DNA of 64,000 nucleotides, taken from assembly GCA_016708265.1 (NCBI GenBank), contig JADJGA010000012.1, positions 841,001 through 905,000 on the forward strand, in the 5' to 3' direction. The notes beneath the pieces are model-generated. The model worked only from the letters and a program-made list of their open reading frames with translations, ran no database searches and had not been told where the DNA came from. This stretch comes from Saprospiraceae bacterium. GTDB taxonomy: Bacteria; Bacteroidota; Bacteroidia; Chitinophagales; Saprospiraceae. Shown here piece after piece: positions 1 through 9,638 of this stretch (position 1 is the stretch's first letter; the number at the start of each line of letters is the position of its first letter). The position numbers and the translations under genes are program-made.

Positions 1-189
1 AAAAATCAAATATTATTGTGAAGTTACATCAATCAGGACCATCACCGGGAATAACCTGATCCATGCAGATAATATAATTAGGATTAGTTAGAAGCCAACT
101 ATCCTGGACTCTGAAGTTACATTTCTTTCTTTTTTTCCCTCAAACCTGATACTTTTCCTATCTTTGCACTTCAAAATTTTTTTAAAGCT
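1..189. other. Intergenic region upstream of valS
   Basis: No ORF is supported here. The only recognisable element is the Bacteroidota-type -7 box listed separately. The rest is AT-rich with no clear repeat or hairpin. Confidence 0.6.
159..166 (+). promoter_or_regulatory. Bacteroidota -7 promoter box (TATCTTTG) of valS
   Basis: TATCTTTG fits the TAnnTTTG consensus of the Bacteroidota primary sigma factor and lies 24 nt before the valS ATG. No good -33 TTG is seen at the usual distance, so the call rests on the -7 box and its position. Confidence 0.5.
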
Positions 190-2841
190 ATGGATATTCC
201 TACAAGATATGATTCATCCAATGAATCGAAATGGTATGATCACTGGATGAAAAAGAATTATTTTCACTCAGAACCCGATGAAAGAGAGCCTTTTACGATC
301 ATAATTCCTCCTCCTAATGTCACCGGTGTTCTACACATGGGTCACATGCTCAATAATACCATACAGGATATCCTGATCAGAAAAGCAAGACTGGAGGGTA
401 AAAATGCCTGCTGGGTCCCCGGCACCGACCATGCTTCTATAGCTACAGAAGCCAAGGTTGTCGGAATGCTTCGTGAAAAAGGGATAAAAAAATCTGACAT
501 CACAAGGGAGGAATTTCTAAAGTATGCCTGGGAATGGAAAGAAGAATACGGAGGAATTATACTTCAGCAATTACGTAAACTCGGTGCATCCTGCGACTGG
601 CAGCGTACAGCCTTTACTATGGATGAGATCAGGAGCAATCACGTGATCCATGCTTTTATCGATCTTTATCGAAAAGGTAAGATATACAAGGGAAAAAGGA
701 TGATAAACTGGGATCCTTCTGCAAAAACCGTATTGTCCAATGAAGAAGTCATATATTTTGAAGAAAATGGAGCATTGTATCATGTACGCTATCAGATAGA
801 AGGAACTGATGATTATCTGACAATTGCAACTACCAGGCCGGAAACTATTCTGGGTGATACCGCTGTGGCTGTCAACCCAAAAGACAAAAGATATACTCAC
901 CTTAAAGGAAAAAATGTCATAGTGCCACTTGTAAACAGGGTAGTTCCGATAATTTTTGACAGATATGTCGATCTTGAATTCGGAACAGGAGCATTGAAAA
1001 TAACTCCTGCTCATGATATCAATGACTACGAGATCGGTATGACCAATAACCTTGAGGTCATAGATGTTTTCAACGATGACGGCACAATGAGTGAAGCAGC
1101 AGGAATGTACATCGGGCTTGACAGATTTGAATGTAAAAAACTGATCACAGAAGACCTGAAAAAATCCGGCAATCTGGTTAAAATCGAAGAATACACCCAT
1201 ACTATTGGAAAATCTGAACGGACAGATGCAATTATTGAACCGAGATTATCTGAACAATGGTTTGTAGATATGAATCAGCTTGCTGAACCAGCGTTGAAGG
1301 CTGTGGTAAGTGATGAAGTGGAATTCATCCCGGCAAATCAGAAAAATACTTATAAACACTGGATGGAGAATATCCGTCCCTGGACCATCTCTCGTCAACT
1401 CTGGTGGGGACACAGAATCCCGGCCTGGTATCTTGAAACCGATGGAGAAATACAAATTTTTGTTGACTATGATGGAGAAAAAGCACTTGAGCAGGCACGA
1501 CAGAAGACAGGAAATGTTAACCTGAAAACTGAAGACCTGAGGCAGGACGAAGATGTACTTGACACCTGGTTCAGTTCATGGTTGTGGCCGATATCGGTTT
1601 TTAACGGGTTTTTTGATAAAAAAGATATTTCATATTATTATCCTACCAATGTTCTGGTGACAGGCTGGGATATTATTTTCCTTTGGGTTGCAAGAATGAA
1701 TATGGCAAGTTATGAATGGTTCAATGAAAAACCTTTTAATCAGGTATATTTTACAGGCATGGTCAGGGATAAACTCCACAGGAAAATGAGTAAATCACTC
1801 GGAAATTCTCCCGATGCATTGAAACTGATAGAGGATTTTGGAGCTGATGGTGTCAGGTTTGGAATGTTGAGCAGTAGTCCGGCAGGTGGGGACCTTCTTT
1901 ACGATGAAAAACTGATAGAGCAGGGGAGGAATTTTACAAATAAACTGTGGAATGCCATGCGTCTTGTAAATGGATGGCAGACAGATGATAACAAAGAAAC
2001 ACCTGTAGAGAATAATTTCTCAGTTCTCTGGCTTGAAAACCGTTTGCAGCAGGTCATCTCTGAACTGAATGATCAGTATGATAAATTCAGGTTGTCAGAA
2101 GCACTTATATCACTGTACAATTTTATCTGGAACGACTTCTTTTCATGGTATCTGGAATCAATCAAGCCACCATACCAGGGCAAGATTGATACTTATACAT
2201 ATGATAAAACTGTAGAGATTTATGAAAAGGTATTAACACTGTTGCACCCATTCATGCCTTTCATAACAGAAGAAATTTGGCATTATCTCAAAGAAAGACA
2301 GGATGGTGACGATTGTGTTGTCAGCCATTATCCTGAATATCAGGGTTTCAATCAGGAGATACTTGAAGCGATGGAGAAAACAAAACAGATCAGTACCAGG
2401 ATAAGGGAAATAAAGGCTTCGAAGGGACTGAAGCCAAAAGATGAGCTTAAACTATTTGTGAAGAATACTGATTCAGTTCAAAATCTTCTGTTTTCAGAAA
2501 CTGATGCGGGATTAGCTGAACTACTGATGAAACTCGAGTATTTATCGGAAATTATAGTTGTGGAGAATGACGATGTTCCTTCAACCCTGCATTTTATGGC
2601 TGCAAATGAAAAATTCATGCTTGAATTTCATCAGGAAATTGATGTTGAAGCAGAAATAGAAAAGATCAATAATGAACTCGATTACCAGCGTGGATTTGTA
2701 GCGAGTATTTCGAAAAAACTCAGCAATGAACGATTTGTAAGTGGTGCTCCTGCAGATGTAGTTGAAAGGGAAAGGAAAAAACTGGCTGATGGTGAAGAAA
2801 GGATAAGAATACTGGAGGAATCACTGAGGGCTTTGAAGTAG
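190..2841 (+). CDS. valS: Valine--tRNA ligase
   Basis: This class I aminoacyl-tRNA synthetase charges tRNA-Val in the cytoplasm. The HIGH-type signature HMGH is at residues 49-52 and KMSKS at 532-536. The connective editing domain carries the TTRPETILGDTA motif near residues 218-229. An anticodon-binding domain follows, then a C-terminal helical arm rich in E, K and R, typical of ValRS. The 883-residue length is normal for the phylum. The ATG fits a promoter box 24 nt upstream. The stop lies only 2 nt from the stop of the convergent glycosyltransferase gene, with no hairpin visible between them. Confidence 0.98.
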   Translation: MDIPTRYDSSNESKWYDHWMKKNYFHSEPDEREPFTIIIPPPNVTGVLHMGHMLNNTIQDILIRKARLEGKNACWVPGTDHASIATEAKVVGMLREKGIKKSDITREEFLKYAWEWKEEYGGIILQQLRKLGASCDWQRTAFTMDEIRSNHVIHAFIDLYRKGKIYKGKRMINWDPSAKTVLSNEEVIYFEENGALYHVRYQIEGTDDYLTIATTRPETILGDTAVAVNPKDKRYTHLKGKNVIVPLVNRVVPIIFDRYVDLEFGTGALKITPAHDINDYEIGMTNNLEVIDVFNDDGTMSEAAGMYIGLDRFECKKLITEDLKKSGNLVKIEEYTHTIGKSERTDAIIEPRLSEQWFVDMNQLAEPALKAVVSDEVEFIPANQKNTYKHWMENIRPWTISRQLWWGHRIPAWYLETDGEIQIFVDYDGEKALEQARQKTGNVNLKTEDLRQDEDVLDTWFSSWLWPISVFNGFFDKKDISYYYPTNVLVTGWDIIFLWVARMNMASYEWFNEKPFNQVYFTGMVRDKLHRKMSKSLGNSPDALKLIEDFGADGVRFGMLSSSPAGGDLLYDEKLIEQGRNFTNKLWNAMRLVNGWQTDDNKETPVENNFSVLWLENRLQQVISELNDQYDKFRLSEALISLYNFIWNDFFSWYLESIKPPYQGKIDTYTYDKTVEIYEKVLTLLHPFMPFITEEIWHYLKERQDGDDCVVSHYPEYQGFNQEILEAMEKTKQISTRIREIKASKGLKPKDELKLFVKNTDSVQNLLFSETDAGLAELLMKLEYLSEIIVVENDDVPSTLHFMAANEKFMLEFHQEIDVEAEIEKINNELDYQRGFVASISKKLSNERFVSGAPADVVERERKKLADGEERIRILEESLRALK

Positions 2842-2843
2842 TT

Positions 2844-3914
2844 TTATTTTTTGAATTGATGCATTGATTCTGATAGTTCTGAAATGGCATTATCTAACAG
2901 AGTCTGGTTAGTAATTATTTTTCCGGGATATTTGTCTGACTCCAAAACTGCTTTTTCGAAATCAAAATCTTTCTGTGTCTGATAAGCATAATACTTTTTA
3001 TTTTTTAAATACTCTGCGAGATACTCCTGTTCAGTTTGTCCCGGAGTTGGAACAAATATCGCTTTTTTGCTGAGTTTTACAAGGTCCATTACAGTACTGT
3101 ATCCGGATCTCGCAATTATCAGATCACATTGATTAATTATTTGGTTCAATTCTGAAGAATACGCATGAGATTTTATCCGTAAGGTGGGAGTAAGCTGTAA
3201 ATCCAGATTTTCATTGACCAGACCCTGAATTAAAATCACTTTGAAATCTGTTTTGAGGATTTGTTGTTTTAAAATTTTTTCAAAAATAGTTCTCTGAGGT
3301 TCAGGTCCTGAAAGGATTATACCAATATCGTATTTCGGTGCATTTTCTTTTTTTTCAAATCTGCTCTGGATACCTATGTAATTATAAGGTATTTTAAATT
3401 GTAGTTTGCTGAGTTTTCCTGCTAAAGATTGTTCATTTTCCATATCGGGAATCCAGATTTTATTAAACCTTTTTAGCAGGTATGTATTTAAAATATTTGC
3501 AGAAAGAGAAAGGAAACTGTTTTTGTGATGAATGGTAGTTTGATGGGTGATTAATATGCTTTTTACTTTTTTATTTCTGAAACCATATCTGTTGTCAGAA
3601 ATGATAAACTCAGGTTTTTCTTTGTCTGTAAGTTTTTTTACCTCTTTATTTTCAAGATAAATTGCTTTTATAATATTAAAGGAAAACCTGAAAAGATTGA
3701 GCATAATCGATTTAAAAGGATATTTTACATCATAACCTGTTATTTTCACCGATTTTATGAGAGGGAACTCTGATCTGAGCATTTTTAATGCTTCCCCATC
3801 AGATGCAATTATTACATCAAAATTTTTATTTATCAAAGCTTTTATTACCGGAATCGATCTGCTGGCATGACCCAGTCCCCAATTCAGGACTCCATACAAT
3901 ACTTTGGGTTTCAA
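2844..3914 (-). CDS. GT28/MurG-like glycosyltransferase (MJ1255 type)
   Basis: A 356-residue protein with a two-domain GT-B layout. The N-terminus has the MurG-like glycine loop NWGLGHASR (residues 11-19). The C-terminal half carries a sugar-nucleotide-binding pattern (IIARSGYSTVMDL, then VPTPGQTEQEYLA), as in the TIGR00661/MJ1255 family and MurG relatives. No signal peptide or transmembrane segment is seen, so it probably acts at the inner membrane face on an unknown acceptor. Its start is 10 nt after the rng stop on the same strand, so the two are probably co-transcribed. The substrate cannot be told from sequence. Confidence 0.8.
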   Translation of the reverse strand: MKPKVLYGVLNWGLGHASRSIPVIKALINKNFDVIIASDGEALKMLRSEFPLIKSVKITGYDVKYPFKSIMLNLFRFSFNIIKAIYLENKEVKKLTDKEKPEFIISDNRYGFRNKKVKSILITHQTTIHHKNSFLSLSANILNTYLLKRFNKIWIPDMENEQSLAGKLSKLQFKIPYNYIGIQSRFEKKENAPKYDIGIILSGPEPQRTIFEKILKQQILKTDFKVILIQGLVNENLDLQLTPTLRIKSHAYSSELNQIINQCDLIIARSGYSTVMDLVKLSKKAIFVPTPGQTEQEYLAEYLKNKKYYAYQTQKDFDFEKAVLESDKYPGKIITNQTLLDNAISELSESMHQFKK

Positions 3915-3924
3915 GAGGGGTGTT

Positions 3925-5475
3925 TTAATTCACTTTTATTTCATCTTCAGAATTATCGAGGATTTTATACTCGTTGATGCTGAAATTTTCATTTTTAGTC
4001 AGTTTGACCCATTTTCCGAGTTTGAAGAACCATTTCATCTGTCTGGATGGCAAGCCTTTGCAAAGGTAGGAATGAACAAATGGATGCACTATCACTGATA
4101 ATTTTCCTTTGGTCCCGGAATTAAGTATATAATTGATATCTCTTTCTATATCATCGATAATCAATATGGAAGGAGATACTTTACCTGAACCGTCGCATAC
4201 CGGACAAATTTCCATTGTGTTGATTTTGATTTCAGGTTTAGTCCTTTGTCTTGTGATCTGCATCAGTCCAAATTTGCTCAATGGAAGGACTGTGTGTTGT
4301 GCCCTGTCATTTTGCATGAAATTTTTCATCTCCCTGTATAATATTTTTTTATTATCATAGGATCGCATATCGATAAAATCAATGACTATCAGTCCACCAA
4401 GATCCCGCAACCTTAATTGACGTGCAATTTCTTCAGCGGCTTCTATGTTTACTGCAACAGCAGATTCTTCCTGCGAATCCTTACGCATTTTTGGACCACT
4501 GTTTACATCAATAACATGCATGGCTTCTGTATGCTCAATTATGATGTAGGCTCCACTTTTTAAAGTAAAAGTCTTGCCGAAGGAAGATTTTATCTGTTTT
4601 GTTATTCCGTAAGCCTGAAATAAGGGATTTTTCCCTTTGTATGTTTTAAGTATTTTCAGTTGATCAGGAGCTATTTGCTTCAGATAGTTTTTGATCTTAA
4701 GATATATCTCATCATCATTCACGATGATTTTGTTGAATGAATCATTCAGTATGTCTCTTAGCAGTACGGAAGCTTTGTCGATTTCAGTAAGCAGTTTGAT
4801 CGGAGGTTTGGAATTTTTCAGTTCCTCGAACATTTTATTCCATTTATCCACAAGAGATTTCATCTCTTCATGCAGGACTGCGACAGTCTTTCCTTCTGCA
4901 GCGGTACGAGCTATGATACCGAAGTTTTTAGGTTTTATGCTTTCAATGAGAATTTTAAGCCTGTTGCTTTCTTCTTCGCTTTGTATTTTTTTTGATATGG
5001 AAACAGTATTTGAAAATGGGGTCATAACAATATATCTTCCTGCTATCGTCATTTCGCAGGTTAGCCTGGGACCCTTGGTGGAAATTGGCTCTTTCAGTAT
5101 CTGAACAAAGATATTGTGGTCTTTTTTCAGTACATCGACTACTTTTCCGTTTTTATCTATATCTTTTTCAAGCTTGAAATTATCAAGTGATGGAATGGAA
5201 TTTTTGTCAGCTTCAGCAATACGCAAGTATTTTAATAAGGAATTTAACTGAGGCCCGAGATCCGAATAATGCAAAAAAGCATTTTTAAGATAACCTATAT
5301 CGACAAATGCTCCGTTATGACCGGGCATGAGCTGTCTGATCTTTCCATAATAAATATCTCCGACCGAAAATTCGGAGTTTGTAACTTCTTCGTGAAATTC
5401 AACAAGTTTGGAGTCCTCAATCAGCGCAATCTCAACAGATCCGCTCTTTGAGTTTATAATTAATTCTTTTTCCAC
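3925..5475 (-). CDS. rng: Ribonuclease E/G family protein
   Basis: An endoribonuclease for rRNA and mRNA processing. An N-terminal S1 RNA-binding domain (VGDIYYGKIRQLMPGHNGAFVDIG) is followed by the catalytic DNase I-like domain, with VIDVNSG and LIVIDFIDM supplying the two acidic metal ligands. A zinc-link-like CPVCDGSGKV is near the C-terminus. The chosen start is the GTG at 5475, giving 516 residues (VEKELIINS...), where family homology begins. A longer reading from GTG 5541 would place its first codons inside the terminator stem at 5520-5548. A third reading, an ATG just before the GTG, is out of frame. Confidence 0.92.
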   Translation of the reverse strand: MEKELIINSKSGSVEIALIEDSKLVEFHEEVTNSEFSVGDIYYGKIRQLMPGHNGAFVDIGYLKNAFLHYSDLGPQLNSLLKYLRIAEADKNSIPSLDNFKLEKDIDKNGKVVDVLKKDHNIFVQILKEPISTKGPRLTCEMTIAGRYIVMTPFSNTVSISKKIQSEEESNRLKILIESIKPKNFGIIARTAAEGKTVAVLHEEMKSLVDKWNKMFEELKNSKPPIKLLTEIDKASVLLRDILNDSFNKIIVNDDEIYLKIKNYLKQIAPDQLKILKTYKGKNPLFQAYGITKQIKSSFGKTFTLKSGAYIIIEHTEAMHVIDVNSGPKMRKDSQEESAVAVNIEAAEEIARQLRLRDLGGLIVIDFIDMRSYDNKKILYREMKNFMQNDRAQHTVLPLSKFGLMQITRQRTKPEIKINTMEICPVCDGSGKVSPSILIIDDIERDINYILNSGTKGKLSVIVHPFVHSYLCKGLPSRQMKWFFKLGKWVKLTKNENFSINEYKILDNSEDEIKVN

Positions 5476-5519
5476 ATTTTGGTTCTGTTTATCATAAGAT
5501 AGTGCAGGAATAAAACAGT

Positions 5520-5548
5520 AAGGAAGGTGAAAAAATCTCACCTTCCTT
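5520..5548 (-). terminator. Intrinsic terminator between the mS38-like gene and rng
   Basis: A perfect 11-bp inverted repeat (AAGGAAGGTGA / TCACCTTCCTT) with a 7-nt loop lies 15 nt beyond the stop of the 29-residue gene. On the minus strand a T-rich run (ACTGTTTTATT) follows. It probably limits read-through from hupB-like and mS38-like transcription into rng. Confidence 0.65.
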
Positions 5549-5563
5549 TATTTCAGGTTTTTC

Positions 5564-5653
5564 TTATTTCTTCTTATGTCTGTTCTTTCTTAGTCTCTTT
5601 TTCCTTTTGTGAGTTGCTATCTTATGTCTTTTTCTTTTTTTACCGCTAGGCAT
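5564..5653 (-). CDS. Tiny basic ribosome-associated protein (AURKAIP1/COX24, mS38-like)
   Basis: A 29-codon ORF beginning MPSGKKRKRHK and ending NRHKKK, so over half its residues are K, R or H. Near-identical short proteins are conserved across Bacteroidota, are annotated with the AURKAIP1/COX24 (mitochondrial mS38) domain, and are expected to bind rRNA. It sits between HU and rng, a linkage common in the phylum. Start and stop are unambiguous because the ORF is free-standing. It is too short for many gene callers. Confidence 0.85.
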   Translation of the reverse strand: MPSGKKRKRHKIATHKRKKRLRKNRHKKK

Positions 5654-5679
5654 ATGCTACAATGTTTAATTTGTTAAAA

Positions 5680-5970
5680 TTATTTCTTCTCTGACTTTTC
5701 TTTTACCAAATCAACGAATACTTTGGATGGTTTAAAAGAAGGAATATGATGTTCAGGAATTTCAATAGGTCTGTTTTCTTTAATGTGACGACCAATTTTT
5801 TTTGCCCTTTTTTTCAAAACAAATGATCCGAATCCACGAATATAAACATTTTCTCCTTTTGCCAATGCGTCTTTGATTTCTGTAAACAGATTCTCAAGTG
5901 CTACTAAAACGTCAACTTTAGCAACATTTGTTTCTTCCGAAATTTTTGATACTAAATCAGCTTTTCTCAT
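5680..5970 (-). CDS. HU-family DNA-binding protein
   Basis: A 96-residue HU/IHF-type nucleoid protein. It has the N-terminal dimerisation helices (MRKADLVSKISEETNVAK) and the core GENVYIRGFGSFVLKKRAKKIGR. The beta-arm is followed by the usual PSFKPSKVF signature and a lysine-rich tail. It bends DNA as a dimer. Upstream lies ~128 bp of AT-rich spacer. The mS38-like gene follows after 26 nt and is probably co-transcribed. Confidence 0.95.
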   Translation of the reverse strand: MRKADLVSKISEETNVAKVDVLVALENLFTEIKDALAKGENVYIRGFGSFVLKKRAKKIGRHIKENRPIEIPEHHIPSFKPSKVFVDLVKEKSEKK

Positions 5971-6098
5971 GTTTTTTTAATATTTAATTTACTAATTTTA
6001 AAATAGAACGCAAAGTACGTGAATTAAAATGGAATTTTATAAATTATTGGTAAAAAACTTTTTATAAAATTTGAAAAAAAATATTTCAATGCAAATAA

Positions 6099-9000
6099 TT
6101 AAAAACCAGGCATTAAATTCAAACCAAAAATGAACTTACTGTTCTTTTCAAACGGGTAAGCAAAATAAGGCTCGATTATTATAGCCCCAAATAGATTTAC
6201 CCTCAGAGATAAGCCTGCACTCTTTGCAATTTTCGGTTTTGCAAAAAATTCCTGGGGAGTACCGTCAGGTCCCTTTATAAGTATCCTTTCTCCTTTACTG
6301 AAATTACTGAATTCATCGAAAGCAACGCCTATATCGAAAAAGGCAGCAATATCACTCATGAAATATCTTGATTTGATCAATGAAAGTCTTTCTACACCCG
6401 TGAAAGGAACCCTGACTTCGAAATTACCCATGAGTACCTTTGAACCGAATAGCTGGTCATAATAAAATTCATTGTTGTCAAGAACATAATTTGAGAACAA
6501 TTGGTTATTATATCCTCTGACAAGGCCCATCTGTCCGATATAAACCGGATAAACAGAGTTGACATCATTTTCAAACCTGAAATATGATAGTCCCCTGATT
6601 GCAAAACTTACGGGTTTTAACCAGTAATAATACCTCCCATCTACATTAGTGCTGTAATAATTGTCAGTTCCAAAATATTTTTCAATTCCAACCCTGTATT
6701 TATATCCTGACAATGGTGAGGTCAATCCGTTGTATGAATTATCACCCACTAAAGCTAAATTAAGACTTGAGCTGTAGCCTTTTATTATATTAATATTGTA
6801 ACCTAAAGCTATCGTATCCCCGACAGGTATTTTTTCTCTATCTGTCCCTGCTATGTTATAGGGATAATATGGATAATAATAATTATATATTTTATCTCCT
6901 CTGAAACTCCTGTATCCACCGTCAATGCCTCCTTCAATTCTCAAAGTTGAACTAAATGGATAATGAACAAATAGGTTGAGCCTTTCGTCAAAAATTCTCA
7001 ATAGATTCGTTGTTTGCCGTAAATAAACTAAATTGTTTATTGTTACATAATCAGGGTTTTCATAATAACCCATTGAATAAGGTATATGACTAATACCAGC
7101 TCCCCAATTAATTCTGCTCTGTCTGTTCATGTAAATAAACTGCCCTCCAAAGTCATAGATCTCTCCATTCATTGAAAGCCTTGAATACAACTGGTGATTT
7201 CCAAGCATATCACTGAACAAAAGATCAACACCTCCAGCCATGCCTGTAGATGTACCAAATGTAGAGTTGCCAATTCCCACAGCTGTGCCGCCTCCAATAT
7301 AATCAAGCTTGAATTTAGGTCTATATGGTTTTTCTCTGTAATTATTCTTGTCGCTCGCAATTAATCTGTCAGAAAGTTTAAGATTGCTGTTTACTAGATC
7401 AATACTTTGTAGGACAGGGCGGGGCAGGGTGCCGGCATCCATATTGACATCATCTGGTGCCACTTCTTTGATTAGGAACTTATCGGATTTGGCCTGATAC
7501 ATTGAATATTGCTTGTTATTGTAGAGGGTATAAACGATCTTATCAGTTTTTTTGGATATTGAAATTGCAGGAGAATATTCTGTGACACCGCTAATACCCG
7601 TCATTATATCTGTTTTTTGAATTATTTTTCCGGTGAGTGTTTCATACATATACATATTTCTGAATCCATCCCTGTCAGATAAAAAATAAATATTATTCTC
7701 TGAGTCGAAGACCGGATTCAGATTATCAGCACCTTTAAAAAATCTGAACTGTGATTTTTTCCCGGTTTCAAGGTTTAAGACTGCAATATTGAATATCCAT
7801 TTACCGTTTGTCATTCCTTCCTTGATACTCATCTCATCAGTAGCAAAAACTATGTTTTTGCCGTCTGATGAAAAATCAGAATGAATTTCGGAGTAAATAT
7901 CATCTGTGAGTTTGGTTATTTTACCCGATTTAAGATGATATGAATACAAGTCAGTTTGTCCGTCAGCAAGTCCTGTTAATACAATAAAATTGCCATCCGG
8001 TGACCATGAAGGATTTGTGAATGAAATAAGATTTTTTGGTTTATACTCGTGAAGGGTCTTGCCGGACTCCGCATCTTTTATTATGAGTATATTTCTTCCT
8101 TTCTCAAAAGCCACAAATGCAAATTTATCGCTTTTAGGAGACCATGTTCCTGAAGATTCCAGGAAGTTGTAATCATCAATATTGGCGTCTTTGATGCGGC
8201 TCGTAATTTTCCTTATTATTTTGCCATTATTTGCATTGGCCAGATACCAGTCAGTGGTAAAAATATCTTTTTCCGAAATAAATATTACATACTTGCCATT
8301 AGGACTTAATGAAGGGCTGACATTCATTTCGCCTGCATTTTTTTCTGATATGATGTTTTGCCCTATACTGTTGACTTTATCATATTTAAGATAATTCCTG
8401 TAATGAGATTTCAGTGACTGGATCCATTTTTCACTCAGTTCTTTTTTCGATAGATTGAATGTTGAATCAATGGCAATATCAAGGCCGAAAATTGCTGTAT
8501 TTTTGAAAAATGGTCTAATGGCTTCATCTCCATATGTTCCGGCAATAAAACTCCAGAATGCCTGGCCGTATCGGTAAGGAAAATATTCAGGATATTCAAG
8601 TCTTTTAAGCTCAGGAATATCATCATTCAGAATTGCATCCCTCATCCACATTGATGTGTAAGGATCATTCCGACCTTTGGAAAGATATTCTGCCATACCT
8701 TCAACCATCCAGAGAGGTAAATTCTGAAAAGAACGCATTGAAGTAGAATCTCCGTTAAGTATCATATTATACTGAAAAGCATGAACCAGTTCATGCCCCA
8801 GAACATGATAGTCCTGCTGATTTGTGAAAGTGAGTGGCATTATAACCCTGTTTTTAAAAGCCTCTGTGACACCCCCTGTTCCTACACCTATTTCACCGCT
8901 GATCGCATTGGTCTGCTGAAAATCTGCATGATTACTATAAAGGATTATCGGGTTTTTGACGGGCAGAGTGTCAATCAGAATTGCCTGATGAAGCTTATTC

Positions 9001-9215
9001 CAAATTTCGGCATATTGGCCTATTTCATTTATCCTCTCTTTGTTCTTAAGATAATAGTAAATATTGAAAGTCGGGGTTTCAAGTACTTTAAAATTAAAAT
9101 TTTCATAAATGACTTTGTTTTTACCAAAATTCTGTGCGTTGGATTTATTTAAAATTAATACAAGACCGAAAATTGCAAAAATCATTGAAATCAAATACTT
9201 GTTAACTGAATACAT
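6099..9215 (-). CDS. Outer-membrane peptidase MA / TolB-propeller / beta-barrel protein
   Basis: A 1038-residue protein with three parts. After a signal peptide (hydrophobic residues ~8-22, ending SNAQ) comes a gluzincin-like domain with HELVH at 141-145 and a downstream glutamate in WMVEGMAEYLS (~170-179), as in peptidase MA. Residues ~295-600 hold WD40-like PD40 repeats (PSLSPNGKYVIFIS, PSWSPDGNFIVLTG) that make a TolB-type propeller. The C-terminal third is a BamA/Omp85-like beta-barrel of alternating aromatic strands ending LNLMPGF. It is probably in the outer membrane with the catalytic and propeller parts in the periplasm. The substrate is unknown. Confidence 0.85.
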   Translation of the reverse strand: MYSVNKYLISMIFAIFGLVLILNKSNAQNFGKNKVIYENFNFKVLETPTFNIYYYLKNKERINEIGQYAEIWNKLHQAILIDTLPVKNPIILYSNHADFQQTNAISGEIGVGTGGVTEAFKNRVIMPLTFTNQQDYHVLGHELVHAFQYNMILNGDSTSMRSFQNLPLWMVEGMAEYLSKGRNDPYTSMWMRDAILNDDIPELKRLEYPEYFPYRYGQAFWSFIAGTYGDEAIRPFFKNTAIFGLDIAIDSTFNLSKKELSEKWIQSLKSHYRNYLKYDKVNSIGQNIISEKNAGEMNVSPSLSPNGKYVIFISEKDIFTTDWYLANANNGKIIRKITSRIKDANIDDYNFLESSGTWSPKSDKFAFVAFEKGRNILIIKDAESGKTLHEYKPKNLISFTNPSWSPDGNFIVLTGLADGQTDLYSYHLKSGKITKLTDDIYSEIHSDFSSDGKNIVFATDEMSIKEGMTNGKWIFNIAVLNLETGKKSQFRFFKGADNLNPVFDSENNIYFLSDRDGFRNMYMYETLTGKIIQKTDIMTGISGVTEYSPAISISKKTDKIVYTLYNNKQYSMYQAKSDKFLIKEVAPDDVNMDAGTLPRPVLQSIDLVNSNLKLSDRLIASDKNNYREKPYRPKFKLDYIGGGTAVGIGNSTFGTSTGMAGGVDLLFSDMLGNHQLYSRLSMNGEIYDFGGQFIYMNRQSRINWGAGISHIPYSMGYYENPDYVTINNLVYLRQTTNLLRIFDERLNLFVHYPFSSTLRIEGGIDGGYRSFRGDKIYNYYYPYYPYNIAGTDREKIPVGDTIALGYNINIIKGYSSSLNLALVGDNSYNGLTSPLSGYKYRVGIEKYFGTDNYYSTNVDGRYYYWLKPVSFAIRGLSYFRFENDVNSVYPVYIGQMGLVRGYNNQLFSNYVLDNNEFYYDQLFGSKVLMGNFEVRVPFTGVERLSLIKSRYFMSDIAAFFDIGVAFDEFSNFSKGERILIKGPDGTPQEFFAKPKIAKSAGLSLRVNLFGAIIIEPYFAYPFEKNSKFIFGLNLMPGF

Positions 9216-9271
9216 AATAAAAGCTTTAAAAGTTATTACAAAAGGTCCTTACTCCAAAAGTTTACAAAAAA

Positions 9272-9302
9272 CAAATCTACACATTAATAAAAGACTAACA
9301 AA
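9272..9302 (-). promoter_or_regulatory. Promoter of the peptidase MA/propeller gene
   Basis: Read on the minus strand, TTTG (9302-9299), a 19-nt spacer and TAGATTTG (9279-9272) match the Bacteroidota -33/-7 consensus. The box ends ~57 nt before the ATG at 9215. Confidence 0.6.
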
Positions 9303-9602
9303 TAATTGAATTTTAATGTTTTGATTGTACAACAAACCTAATTAAAATATAAGACGCAATATTTATTATTTATAGTTAGTTCAAAGCTAATTTTAATAAA
9401 AAATTAACATTTTCACATGATCATATCATTTGAATGGAACATTTCAATAAAAGTTAAAATGAGAGATCAGGATTTTATAGTTTTACAGCTCAAAAAACAA
9501 ATATTCTCTTTCAAATAGTTTTTTTAATGATCGAAATTTCGCTATATTATTGTTTTTTTACATATTTATAATCTATTTACATGTCAATTAATTAATTATA
9601 TA

Positions 9603-9610
9603 TATCTTTG
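9603..9610 (+). promoter_or_regulatory. -7 promoter box (TATCTTTG) of metG
   Basis: TATCTTTG matches TAnnTTTG and ends 28 nt before the proposed GTG start of metG. The -33 element is weak. Confidence 0.5.
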
Positions 9611-9638
9611 CAGTTTGTTTCATTAAAGATTGATTATT

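Larger units (their letters stand above)
9216..9638. other. Divergent promoter region, gene-free
   Basis: An AT-rich spacer between the outward-facing peptidase/propeller gene and metG. It contains one promoter for each direction, listed separately. No small ORF with coding character was seen. Confidence 0.6.

Noticed and set aside
571..1200. Minus-strand ORF inside valS
   Set aside because: Shadow of the conserved valS reading frame, without family features.
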